Positions 1 to 5,976 are shown, counted from the stretch's first letter. The stretch: DNA of 10,703 nt from Lachnospiraceae bacterium (GCA_014804495.1 JAAUZS010000025.1:1-10703), one strand, 5' to 3'. Notes: generated by a model not told the origin, from the sequence alone. Numbers and translations: made by a program.

Positions 1-918
1 AAAAACAAGATATTCACGCAGTTTTAAATCACAAGAATAATCATCTTGAAAACAATCGTCTAAAATAACATATCTCTCAATATTCGGGTGCATATGCAAA
101 TAAGCGTTAATTTCCTCTGTTCTGCTGTGATACTCTTCTCCATATGGGGTAATATCGATATCATATATATTATTGCACTTAAAAAAATCTATAAGTATAT
201 CCCAGTTTTTACCACCTAACCGATGACTTGAAATAACTACTACCTTCGCTTTCATTCTATGTATCAATTCGCATATATTTTCTCCGGCATGTGGCAATAA
301 AGCCTGCACTTCTAAATCAGGCTGAAAAATATTTAATACGCCGTCAATATCAAGAAATACGGTAAGCGGTTGATTATTCACCTTCGCTTTGACGTAATTT
401 AACATTTCCTTACATAAAAGTTCAGTCGCATGAATATCCTTACCCCATTCATCAATAATTCTTTGTCCTTCCGACAATGCCTCTTTATATTGCTCTTCTG
501 TAAGTTCACCTGACTGATAAGCTGCATCCAATTCATCTTTGTCATCTACCAATACATCACCGCTTGGTGTAAGCAAAACATCCAAATATTCATCCATAAA
601 AACCAGTACTCCATCATCATCTATTATCACAGAGTGAATTACATCTATATACCATGCTGACACATCTCCATTTTCCGTAAACATTGCGGTCATAGAATGA
701 TTTTTTCCATCAGGGATTAAAGTGAGCCAGCACATACCTTTTCCTGCTACCGGAACTTTTCCTGCTTTTTCAAAAAAATCCCAATACATATATTCCCCAT
801 CCGTCAATTCATTCAGCGCTGCCCAACCATGAAATCTATCACATTCAATACGCATTTGATAATAAGGAAAATATTGAAATCCCCATTTCAAATCTCTTGT
901 CAATCTTTTTTTAGTCAT
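1..918 (-). CDS. DUF402-HAD fusion protein, C-terminus cut by window edge
   Basis: The frame is open from an ATG at 918 through position 1 (306 codons seen, no stop), so the C-terminus is missing. Residues about 30-155 match the DUF402 fold (nucleoside tri/diphosphatase Ntdp, FomD): WYIDVI at 89-94, the acidic stretch MDEYLDV at 108-114, and DDKDELDAA at 125-133 followed by SGELTEEQYKEAL. In known family members these acidic residues bind divalent metal. Residues about 185-300 are a HAD phosphatase: FLDIDGVLN at 188-196 (nucleophile D190, second Asp D192), the ISS motif at 229-231 followed by HR, HSRTEEI at 264-270, and ILDD at 285-288. The motif set resembles the HAD domain found in 'Swiss army knife' RNA-repair proteins, where motif II is usually SSWR; here it is SSHR. 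The start overlaps the stop of the upstream acetyltransferase gene (ATGA), implying translational coupling. The protein is probably cytoplasmic, with no signal peptide. Substrate is unknown; a two-step hydrolysis of a nucleotide-linked compound is inference. Confidence 0.85.
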   Translation of the reverse strand, partial: MTKKRLTRDLKWGFQYFPYYQMRIECDRFHGWAALNELTDGEYMYWDFFEKAGKVPVAGKGMCWLTLIPDGKNHSMTAMFTENGDVSAWYIDVIHSVIIDDDGVLVFMDEYLDVLLTPSGDVLVDDKDELDAAYQSGELTEEQYKEALSEGQRIIDEWGKDIHATELLCKEMLNYVKAKVNNQPLTVFLDIDGVLNIFQPDLEVQALLPHAGENICELIHRMKAKVVVISSHRLGGKNWDILIDFFKCNNIYDIDITPYGEEYHSRTEEINAYLHMHPNIERYVILDDCFQDDYSCDLKLREYLVF

Positions 919-1397
919 AAGATACCCCTTAAATAATATATATCATTATGTTCCATATACTTAGTTTTTTTGAATCCGTGCTTTATGTAGAATTTCGCCG
1001 CTAACTCATTATCTTTGTGGCAGCCTAAAGCTATAGGTCTGGCTCCGAAATCTTTGTAAACTTCAGCAATTGTCATTTCCAGTGCCTTCCCCCCGATTCC
1101 TTTTCCACGATACTTTTTATCGATAACAAATCCCATCAGGCGATAAAAGGGCTCACTTTTCATTTCAGGCGGGTCAGTTTCCCATTCTATTGCTTCTCCA
1201 AGCATAATTAATCCTATATATACATCATTCATAATAATTGCAAAAGTATGACCGATACAACCATGTTCGATTCCATAATTCGTATATTCCATTATAGTAT
1301 TTATGTTATCAACAAAGTTTTCGCTTATATCGCTTCTGTCAATTCTACTTGCCAGTTCAAAGTTTTTATTTGTAAGTTCTTGGAGTTCAATGTTCAT
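915..1397 (-). CDS. GNAT family N-acetyltransferase
   Basis: This 160-aa protein is the usual length for a single GNAT domain. Such enzymes transfer an acetyl group from acetyl-CoA to an amine on a small molecule or protein. The acetyl-CoA-binding motif A is clear: MGFVIDKKYRGKGIGGKAL (88-106), with R97-G98-K99-G100-I101-G102 forming the pyrophosphate loop. Motif B follows as HKDNELAAKFYIKHGF (127-142), with Y137 at the usual general-acid position. The overall pattern recalls diamine/polyamine acetyltransferases (BltD-like), but the substrate cannot be read from the sequence. The start is supported by GGAGAAA just upstream (about 1402-1409). The gene is third in a minus-strand operon and its TGA overlaps the ATG of the DUF402-HAD gene by 4 bp, suggesting the two products are made together and may act in the same pathway. 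Confidence 0.9.
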   Translation of the reverse strand: MNIELQELTNKNFELASRIDRSDISENFVDNINTIMEYTNYGIEHGCIGHTFAIIMNDVYIGLIMLGEAIEWETDPPEMKSEPFYRLMGFVIDKKYRGKGIGGKALEMTIAEVYKDFGARPIALGCHKDNELAAKFYIKHGFKKTKYMEHNDIYYLRGIL

Positions 1398-1483
1398 AAT
1401 ATTTCTCCGAAAAAATTCGTTTTATTTAATTGCTTTCCGATAATAACAAAATAATTAGTACCAGCTTAAAAGTTCTTATGAGT

Positions 1484-2173
1484 TTAATCATATTCTTCCA
1501 TAATAAACCTAAAATCCTCAGCGGTTCTTATTTTTTTGAGAACGCGGCTCTTTATCCGTTCCGCAAAGGTCTCCGCCGCTTTGTTATACAACCTGTTTTT
1601 TAAAAGGCTGTCGGTACACATCAACATAACACCGAGCGTTTCACGGTCAATCTCAAGCCTGTTTTCTATAGGGAAATTTCCACTATTATCCGCAGCCGTA
1701 ATTTCTCCGTCATATTTGTCGATAACCGCTTGTACTTCCTCGGCCGTAGCGGTCTTGACGGCGATATCGACTGCTTCCCCATCATAAAATTTCTCGATGA
1801 AAATCCTCTGCAACGTTTGTTTTCTCTTGATTATCACATCAGAAATCTTATCTGCCTCTGCCTTGACAAATTTCATAATGACTCTCTCTGGCACCATAAC
1901 ACTCTTGTAATAAATGTATATCAAGCGCGTTCCGGAAAGTTCAACCTTCTCGATAGTTCCGTTACTGTCGTACACCACTGTGAGTGCATCCGGCATAAGT
2001 TCCCGTGGAACCGTGTACAGTCTTGCCTCGCCACCGTATCTTGGTACATTGTATGTTATCAGCTGATATTCGTTATTATAGTCGAGCTCTAAGCAGTCGC
2101 CTGCGCCAGTTTCAATTTCACCCAATTTAAATTCACCAGCTTTGAAGTTCAACGGAATTTTATAGTTGCTCAT
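1484..2173 (-). CDS. Hypothetical protein, 229 aa, unrecognised
   Basis: I do not recognise this protein family. It starts at ATG 2173 with a good ribosome binding site (AAAGGAG about 10 nt upstream) and ends at TAA 1484-1486. The N-terminal 100 residues look beta-rich with alternating hydrophobics (ELDYNNEYQLITYNV, ARLYTVPRELMPD). The middle is mixed helix/strand with an acidic DKYDGEITAADNSGNF stretch. The C-terminus (about 180-229) is helical and basic (KNRLYNKAAETFAERIKSR). There is no signal peptide, transmembrane segment or obvious catalytic motif. It lies 59 bp downstream of the small acidic protein gene and 86 bp upstream of the GNAT gene on the same strand, so it is probably co-transcribed with both. 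Its context is that of an accessory gene cluster. Confidence 0.8.
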   Translation of the reverse strand: MSNYKIPLNFKAGEFKLGEIETGAGDCLELDYNNEYQLITYNVPRYGGEARLYTVPRELMPDALTVVYDSNGTIEKVELSGTRLIYIYYKSVMVPERVIMKFVKAEADKISDVIIKRKQTLQRIFIEKFYDGEAVDIAVKTATAEEVQAVIDKYDGEITAADNSGNFPIENRLEIDRETLGVMLMCTDSLLKNRLYNKAAETFAERIKSRVLKKIRTAEDFRFIMEEYD

Positions 2174-2232
2174 CTGTATTCTTCTCCTTTGATTTTCAGT
2201 TGTTATCCCTACTAAATTCAGTAATCTTTAAG

Positions 2233-2631
2233 TTACTTTGATAAGAAATCTTTTACAGAGTTCTTTATTTCTTCCTCAACATCTTGTCTTTCCAAAATAT
2301 CATTTAACACTTTTACATATTTATCAGAATTCTCACCTGCATTTTTTATCCTGTTTATCATCCATACTGTATGCAATGTCGGTCTGCGGGTAACAGAAGC
2401 TATCAGCAAATCTTCATATCCCTTTTTATAAAATTGTTCTACATGATGAACTATAGCGCCCGGCATACCAAAATCACTCAATGGATGTCTTTCCATAAAA
2501 AGCAAGAGCGGTTCAACAACAGAAATACCCAAATCCTCATTTTCGATTTCAAACATGCACTTTTCTTGTACTTCTTCAAAATCATCACTATCAATCTGTT
2601 CTTCCATCTCATTTATTAAGTTCTCAATCAT
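2233..2631 (-). CDS. Small acidic helical hypothetical protein (immunity-like?)
   Basis: The protein is 132 aa when started at ATG 2631. An in-frame ATG five codons upstream (2646) exists, but a near-perfect GGAGG (2640-2644) lies 8 nt before 2631, inside the longer reading. This makes 2631 the likely start. The sequence is acidic at the N-terminus (MEEQIDSDDFEEVQEK) and otherwise helical. A distinctive core reads LLFMERHPLSDFGMPGAIVH, then EQFYKKGYEDLLIASVTRRP and HTVWMINRI. The pattern of short paired helices resembles HEAT-like proteins that I associate, from memory and not firmly, with immunity-type genes beside polymorphic toxins. No toxin gene is visible in this window, so that role is speculative. 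It is the first gene of the minus-strand operon. Confidence 0.75.
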   Translation of the reverse strand: MIENLINEMEEQIDSDDFEEVQEKCMFEIENEDLGISVVEPLLLFMERHPLSDFGMPGAIVHHVEQFYKKGYEDLLIASVTRRPTLHTVWMINRIKNAGENSDKYVKVLNDILERQDVEEEIKNSVKDFLSK

Positions 2632-2639
2632 TTTTCTTT

Positions 2640-2644
2640 CCTCC
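2640..2644 (-). promoter_or_regulatory. Ribosome binding site deciding the 2631 start
   Basis: GGAGG sits 8 nt before the ATG at 2631, which is ideal Firmicute spacing. It lies inside the alternative N-terminal extension that begins at 2646. No comparable site precedes 2646, so the shorter protein is preferred. Confidence 0.75.
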
Positions 2645-2669
2645 ATAGACTTAAATTTACGTCTCTAAT

Positions 2670-2698
2670 ATAATATCACACTCACTCTTAAATTTCTA
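2670..2698 (-). promoter_or_regulatory. Candidate promoter for the 2631->1 operon
   Basis: On the minus strand TAGAAA (2693-2698) and TATTAT (2670-2675) are separated by 17 bp, about 38 bp before the start at 2631. The -35 is weak; the -10 is good. The region is AT-rich, so the call is tentative. Confidence 0.35.
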
Positions 2699-2856
2699 TT
2701 CACTTTCCATTTCTGACCGTATTTGACTTTTCTTCTGATACCCGAAATCACTTTAATATACTTTTAAGTTATGTTACAATATCTTTAATATCATTTAATA
2801 AATACTGCTTTCAGCAGTTTACTGCAAACATAAGTTTAAAAGCAAACCATGAATAG

Positions 2857-2869
2857 AGTATAGATTGAA
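2857..2869 (+). repeat. Left 13-bp direct repeat (putative target-site duplication)
   Basis: AGTATAGATTGAA here is repeated exactly at 3076-3088. The two copies abut the ends of the palindromic element 2870-3075, as expected for a duplicated insertion target. Confidence 0.7.
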
Positions 2870-3075
2870 TAGCCAATTGCGGAACTCTATATTTCCAAAA
2901 TGTAGTTGTACAATATATACAAAACATAAGCAGGTGCTCTGCCGCCGTCGGTACTTAGGCTGCGTATTTTTCAGCCTTATGTACCGCTACTGGCGGCAAT
3001 GCAGCGAAAGCGTGCCTGCGTTGATTTGTATATATTGTACAACGGACTGTTTGAAAAAGTGAGTTTTGCAATTCT
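2870..3075. mobile_element. MITE-like palindromic insertion element, 206 bp
   Basis: The whole stretch is one long imperfect inverted repeat. Paired segments from outside to inside are: AATTGC..AACTC near the left end with its complement near the right end; a perfect 19-bp pair (GTTGTACAATATATACAAA at 2905-2923 and its complement at 3025-3043); GCAGG/CCTGC; TGCCGCC/GGCGGCA; GGTAC/GTACC; and AGGCTG/CAGCCT around a small T-rich apex near 2966. Exact 13-bp direct repeats flank it. There is no plausible coding sequence inside. This is the architecture of a non-autonomous miniature inverted-repeat element mobilised by a transposase encoded elsewhere. Duplications of 10-13 bp are typical of IS4-type transposases, but the ends do not let me name a family. 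It lies directly upstream of the histidine phosphatase gene, whose leader would carry the hairpin if transcription starts farther upstream. Confidence 0.7.
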
Positions 3076-3080
3076 AGTAT
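3051..3080 (+). promoter_or_regulatory. Candidate outward promoter at element right end
   Basis: TTGAAA (3051-3056) and TAGTAT (3075-3080) are spaced by 18 bp and lie about 30 bp before the phosphatase start. The -35 lies inside the palindromic element and the -10 spans the element/direct-repeat junction, so the insertion may have created this promoter. A second candidate, TTGAAT (2865-2870) with TATATT (2888-2893) at 17 bp spacing, sits across the left junction and would transcribe through the hairpin. Confidence 0.4.
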
Positions 3081-3088
3081 AGATTGAA
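3076..3088 (+). repeat. Right 13-bp direct repeat (putative target-site duplication)
   Basis: This is an exact copy of 2857-2869, directly abutting the right end of the palindromic element. Removing the element plus one copy restores a continuous leader running into the AAAGGAG site of the phosphatase gene. Confidence 0.7.
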
Positions 3089-3112
3089 AAATGAAAGGAG
3101 CAAGAAATTATT

Positions 3113-3844
3113 ATGAGAATCATTTTTATACGCCACGGCGACCCCGACTACATCAACGACTCCCTGACAGAAAAAGGCGTCCAAGAAGCCAGACTTTTGG
3201 CTAAAAGGGTTTCCAAATGGGACAATATTACGGACATATACTGCTCTCCGCTCGGCAGAGCCCAGAAGACTGCTTCTTATTCGCTTGAAGCCATTAAACG
3301 TGAAGCTGTTACATATGAGTGGCTTAAGGAATTTTTCTATCCGGTTGATGACCCCACCACGGGAAGGCATGGCGTTCCGTGGGATTTTATGCCTGAATAT
3401 TGGATGGAAATTGATGATATGTATGATAGAAACAACTGGAAAAACACAGAAATCTATCGTTCTAATCCGGAGCTTATTCCGGCATATAATGAAGTATGCT
3501 CAGGAATTGACGGCATTTTGGAGAAATACGGTTACAAACGTCATCATAACTACTATGTGACGGAACATAAAGAAACACCCGATAAGCAGGATGCAACTAT
3601 TGTATTCTTCTGCCATCTGGGTGTTACCTTTGTTATGATGAGCCATTTACTCGGGATTTCTCCCGCCGTATTATTCCACAGTTTTTATGTAGCGCCCACG
3701 TCTGTAACTATCCTTGCAACCGAGGAACGAATTCCTGGTAAAGCCGCGTTCCGCACTCAGGTATTGGGCGATACTACACATCTGCATGACGGAGACGAAC
3801 CAATCTCTGCAGCAGGATATTTCACTGACGTTTTTCAAATGTAA
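3113..3844 (+). CDS. Histidine phosphatase family protein (phosphoglycerate-mutase-like)
   Basis: This 243-aa protein begins with the family signature: IIFIRHGDPDY, with R7-H8-G9 where H8 is the phospho-accepting histidine. Other conserved parts are DSLTEKGVQEARLLAKRV (16-33), YCSPLGRAQKTA with R49 in the phosphate pocket, E73 (LKEFF) as probable acid/base, and the second catalytic histidine H168 in IVFFCHLGV. All the residues needed for catalysis seem intact, so an active phosphatase is likely. The substrate is not predictable, as the family covers mutases, sugar and nucleotide phosphatases. It is longer than the 200-aa minimum because of an aromatic, charged insertion at about 75-155 that probably caps the active site. 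AAAGGAG precedes the ATG with a slightly long spacing of about 12 nt. It converges on trpS with only 20 bp between the stops. Confidence 0.9.
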   Translation: MRIIFIRHGDPDYINDSLTEKGVQEARLLAKRVSKWDNITDIYCSPLGRAQKTASYSLEAIKREAVTYEWLKEFFYPVDDPTTGRHGVPWDFMPEYWMEIDDMYDRNNWKNTEIYRSNPELIPAYNEVCSGIDGILEKYGYKRHHNYYVTEHKETPDKQDATIVFFCHLGVTFVMMSHLLGISPAVLFHSFYVAPTSVTILATEERIPGKAAFRTQVLGDTTHLHDGDEPISAAGYFTDVFQM

Positions 3845-3864
3845 AAATTTTAAAATAAAAACTT

Positions 3865-4869
3865 TTATCTGATTCTTTCAGGGAAACCTACTTTTTTCTG
3901 TACCTTACGCAGGGTCTTATTAGCATAATACCCTGCTTTTTCTGCGTTTGCCTTAATTATGCCGTCAATATATTCCTTATCCTTGCTAAGTTCGTTAAAC
4001 CTCTCCTGCAGAGGTCTTAAAATATCTACAACAGCTTCTCCAACTGCCATCTTGAAGTCGCCATAGCCTTTTCCGTCAAACTCGCGCTCTGTTTCCTCCG
4101 GAGTCTTATTTGTGCATGCACAATAAATGTCAATCAGATTGCGGATGCCCGGCTGTTCGTCGCAGTAACGAACCTGAGCCTCCGAGTCTGTTACGGCACG
4201 TTTAAACTTACGAATAACAGTATCAGCATCATCCATCAGATATATACTTGCATTTACATTTTCATCGGATTTTGACATTTTCTTTTCAGGGTCCTGAAGA
4301 GATTTGATACTTGCCCCTGTTTTACCTAAATATGGCTCAGGAATCGTGAAAACATCTCCATAAATTGCATTGAAACGCTGTGCAATATCTCTTGTAATCT
4401 CCAAATGCTGCATCTGATCCTTACCTACGGGAACCACATCCGCCTGATAAAGCAAGATATCAGCTGCCATGAGTACCGGATAAGTGAACAGACCCGCATT
4501 GATATTATCCGCGTGCTTTGCTGCTTTATCCTTATACTGAGTCATACGGTTCAATTCGCCCATGTATGTAAAGCAGTTCAATATCCATGAAAGTTCGGCA
4601 TGTCCTGATACATGCGACTGAAAATAAATGCAGTTTTTCTCAGGATTCAAACCAGCTGCAATATATAAAGTAAGCAGATTCCTTGCACGCTTACGAAGTT
4701 CTGCCGGATCCTGTCTTATAGTAATGGAATGAAGGTCAACCACTGAATAAAAGCACAGATACTCGTCCGCCAGCGTCACCCAGTTCTTTAATGCTCCAAG
4801 ATAATTGCCTAACGTCAGATTCCCCGTTGCCTGCATACCACTGAACAAAACCTTATTTCCGTCTATCAT
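3865..4869 (-). CDS. trpS: Tryptophanyl-tRNA synthetase
   Basis: This class I aminoacyl-tRNA synthetase charges tRNA-Trp with tryptophan using ATP. The full length of 334 aa is normal for bacterial TrpRS. It has VLFSGMQATGNLTLGNYLGA at 7-26, containing the HIGH-equivalent TLGN. MGELNRMTQYKDK (103-115) and FTYPVLMAADILLYQADVV (128-146) are typical of the tryptophan pocket, VGKDQMQHLEITRDIA follows at 148-163, and KMSKS lies at 197-201. The start MIDGNKVLFSG is supported by GGGAG 11 nt upstream. I looked for a T-box leader, common for clostridial trpS, and found no AGGGTGGNACCGCG-like antiterminator motif upstream. A promoter lies between the gene and the hairpin repeat at 4931-5017, suggesting simple promoter control. 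Confidence 0.98.
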   Translation of the reverse strand: MIDGNKVLFSGMQATGNLTLGNYLGALKNWVTLADEYLCFYSVVDLHSITIRQDPAELRKRARNLLTLYIAAGLNPEKNCIYFQSHVSGHAELSWILNCFTYMGELNRMTQYKDKAAKHADNINAGLFTYPVLMAADILLYQADVVPVGKDQMQHLEITRDIAQRFNAIYGDVFTIPEPYLGKTGASIKSLQDPEKKMSKSDENVNASIYLMDDADTVIRKFKRAVTDSEAQVRYCDEQPGIRNLIDIYCACTNKTPEETEREFDGKGYGDFKMAVGEAVVDILRPLQERFNELSKDKEYIDGIIKANAEKAGYYANKTLRKVQKKVGFPERIR

Positions 4870-4900
4870 AATATATTAAACTCCCTTCTTAACCTATAAA

Positions 4901-4929
4901 TATATAATAATTGCATGACACTGTTCCAA
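4901..4929 (-). promoter_or_regulatory. Candidate trpS promoter
   Basis: On the minus strand TTGGAA (4924-4929) and TATATA (4901-4906) are 17 bp apart, about 32 bp before the trpS ATG. The -35 lies directly beside the end of the hairpin repeat, which would therefore be upstream of the transcript rather than in its leader. Confidence 0.5.
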
Positions 4930-4930
4930 T

Positions 4931-5017
4931 AACCAGAACTTAGTAAAAATAAACAAAATAAGGAACGATTTCGCTTGCGGTGAGTGACGTTTTTGTTTAT
5001 TTTTACTAAGTTCGTGA
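4931..5017 (+). repeat. Hairpin repeat family, copy 1
   Basis: This copy has a perfect 23-bp inverted repeat: left arm 4936-4958 beginning GAACTTAGTAAAAATAAAC, right arm ending 5013 in TTTACTAAGTTC. The arms enclose a loop with CGATTTCGCTTGC. Outer flanks AACCA on the left and GTGA on the right are shared with the second copy at 8557-8642, which is in the opposite orientation. There is no coding potential. It could be a small MITE, a REP-like element or a structured RNA. It also could act as a terminator, though it sits upstream of trpS and beyond an existing terminator for the preceding gene. Confidence 0.85.
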
Positions 5018-5096
5018 CTGACATTCACACTAGAGTTTAGTTTATCATTGCATTAAAGGTTCGTCAACCCATAGCATCCCAAATTTCCGTAAAAAG

Positions 5097-5128
5097 GTAA
5101 AAGGGCATTCATGATAATATGAATGCCC
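5097..5128 (-). terminator. Intrinsic terminator after the Cys-rich gene
   Basis: On the minus strand a perfect 10-bp stem, GGGCATTCAT with ATGAATGCCC (arms 5119-5128 and 5103-5112), has a 6-nt loop and is followed by TTTTACCTTTTT. It starts a few bases after the TAG of the Cys-rich gene at 5135, so it ends the 7994->5135 operon. Confidence 0.85.
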
Positions 5129-5134
5129 CGCTCA

Positions 5135-5383
5135 CTAATCCTCTTTTTCTTCACAACCACAGGTTTCCCTGCTGTCCCTAAATGGTCTTGAATCGAATCT
5201 GGGTTCAAATCTGGAATCATCACAACCACAGTCCTGCTCCCTGCTTCTGCCCCTTCCATCGTTATTTCTGCCACGATTTCCACAGCCACAGTCCCTATCG
5301 TTTTGACAGGAATTTTGTTCTGACTGGCAGCCGGAACCTCGATTACCCATCAATAAAAACAGTAAAATAATCCATGCGTTCAT
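5135..5383 (-). CDS. Small Cys-rich protein with CGC motifs and hydrophobic N-terminus
   Basis: The protein is 82 aa from ATG 5383, chosen because AAGGAGAGG lies 8 nt upstream. A longer in-frame start at 5443 lacks such a site and would collide with the upstream stop. Residues 2-12 (NAWIILLFLLM) are hydrophobic, resembling a short membrane anchor or an uncleaved signal. The rest is hydrophilic and rich in Asp, Arg, Gly and Cys. CGC occurs three times (32-34, 52-54, 75-77), plus C19 and C26. The middle repeats a Phe-Asp/Glu-Arg theme (SRFEPRFDSRPFRDSRE). Regularly spaced Cys pairs suggest metal binding or disulfide cross-linking at the membrane or spore surface, but this is inference. I do not recognise a named family. 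It is the last gene of the operon starting at 7994, 59 bp after the DUF5662 stop, and is followed by a strong terminator. Confidence 0.75.
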   Translation of the reverse strand: MNAWIILLFLLMGNRGSGCQSEQNSCQNDRDCGCGNRGRNNDGRGRSREQDCGCDDSRFEPRFDSRPFRDSRETCGCEEKED

Positions 5384-5398
5384 AGATATTACCTCTCC

Positions 5399-5429
5399 TT
5401 TTTTCTCATAAGATATCTTATGCAAAAAA
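5399..5429 (-). promoter_or_regulatory. Palindrome abutting the Cys-rich gene's ribosome binding site
   Basis: A perfect 16-bp palindrome, CATAAGATATCTTATG (5407-5422), is bracketed by six T and six A bases that can also pair. On the minus strand the A-run leads straight into GGAGAGG. In RNA the stem would partly cover the ribosome binding site; in DNA it could be a dimeric-repressor operator. Function is unproven. Confidence 0.45.
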
Positions 5430-5442
5430 GAGAAGTCTGACA

Positions 5443-5976
5443 CTATTTTATTAATATTCGCTTCCTGATATACCGAAATGTGTAATCTTCGCCTTTTTCT
5501 GCTAACATGTGCAGTAAAAATTCCAGTTTTTTCTTTGATTTCTTATGAAGCATTCTTATACCCTTACCCAACTCATAATATTCCAAAGGAGATTTGTCGG
5601 TATAGTTCTTACCATTATATACTTTTGACGCGGCGACTCTGTCCATAAACATCTCTACTAAATATCTGTCAGGAATCGGTACGGGCACCAGTCCATCCTC
5701 AACCGCTTCACTGTAGTCAATCCAGTACTCATAGTGATGCTTATTTCTGCCCTTGTGATGCAGCCATGCAGAAGAATAGCCGATATCCTCTCGTTCCGCA
5801 TTATTCGGACTTCTATTGCCTTGATAATATTTAGCGCCTACTATAAATTCCGAAGGAGTGTACTTTGATAAATCATGCAACAGTCCCTGCTTATACAGAC
5901 CAACCTTAAAGCACCCCTGCATCACCAGATATTTATGATATGTAATTGTCTTAAAATGTAACCATGCCTTATTCAT
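5443..5976 (-). CDS. DUF5662 family protein
   Basis: This 177-aa cytoplasmic protein matches the DUF5662 pattern as I know it from Firmicutes. The landmarks are GLLHDLSKYTPSEF (31-44), AKYYQGNRSPNNA (48-60), DIGYSSAWLHHKGRNKHHYEYW (64-85), and PDRYLVEMFMDRVAASKVYNGK (102-123). The conserved HD (34-35), HH (73-74) and HHYE (80-83) residues look like a metal-binding site reminiscent of HD-type hydrolases, but no activity is established to my knowledge. Its ATG overlaps the TGA of the upstream GlgX-like gene (ATGA at 5973-5976), so translation of the two is coupled. The C-terminus is basic (KKSKKK, RYIRKRILIK). That coupling hints at a shared role with the degenerate glycosidase, which is inference. 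Confidence 0.85.
   Translation of the reverse strand: MNKAWLHFKTITYHKYLVMQGCFKVGLYKQGLLHDLSKYTPSEFIVGAKYYQGNRSPNNAEREDIGYSSAWLHHKGRNKHHYEYWIDYSEAVEDGLVPVPIPDRYLVEMFMDRVAASKVYNGKNYTDKSPLEYYELGKGIRMLHKKSKKKLEFLLHMLAEKGEDYTFRYIRKRILIK

Noticed and set aside
2632..2646. Alternative start at 2646 adding MEERK to the small acidic protein
   Set aside because: The codons of this extension contain the GGAGG that serves the ATG at 2631; nothing comparable precedes 2646.
2803..2817. Small hairpin ACTGCT-TTC-AGCAGT in the intergenic region
   Set aside because: A 6-bp stem without a T-run or an adjacent gene end is too weak to assign a function.
2865..3062. 65-codon plus-strand frame upstream of the phosphatase
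   Set aside because: It lies almost entirely inside the palindromic element and encodes no recognisable protein; the frame is a by-product of the inverted repeat.
3074..3370. 98-codon minus-strand frame antisense to the histidine phosphatase
   Set aside because: The plus-strand frame has clear RHG-family motifs; the antisense frame has no motif or ribosome site.
3845..3864. Terminator between the convergent phosphatase and trpS genes
   Set aside because: The 20-bp gap is A/T-rich but forms no convincing GC stem, so I do not call a terminator.
4870..5134. Possible T-box riboswitch upstream of trpS
   Set aside because: No T-box antiterminator consensus or specifier stem could be seen. The region is explained by a promoter, a hairpin repeat and the upstream gene's terminator.
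5053..5289. 78-codon minus-strand reading frame overlapping the Cys-rich gene
   Set aside because: It has no ribosome binding site, runs through the intrinsic terminator at 5097-5128, and lies in another frame of the better supported Cys-rich gene.
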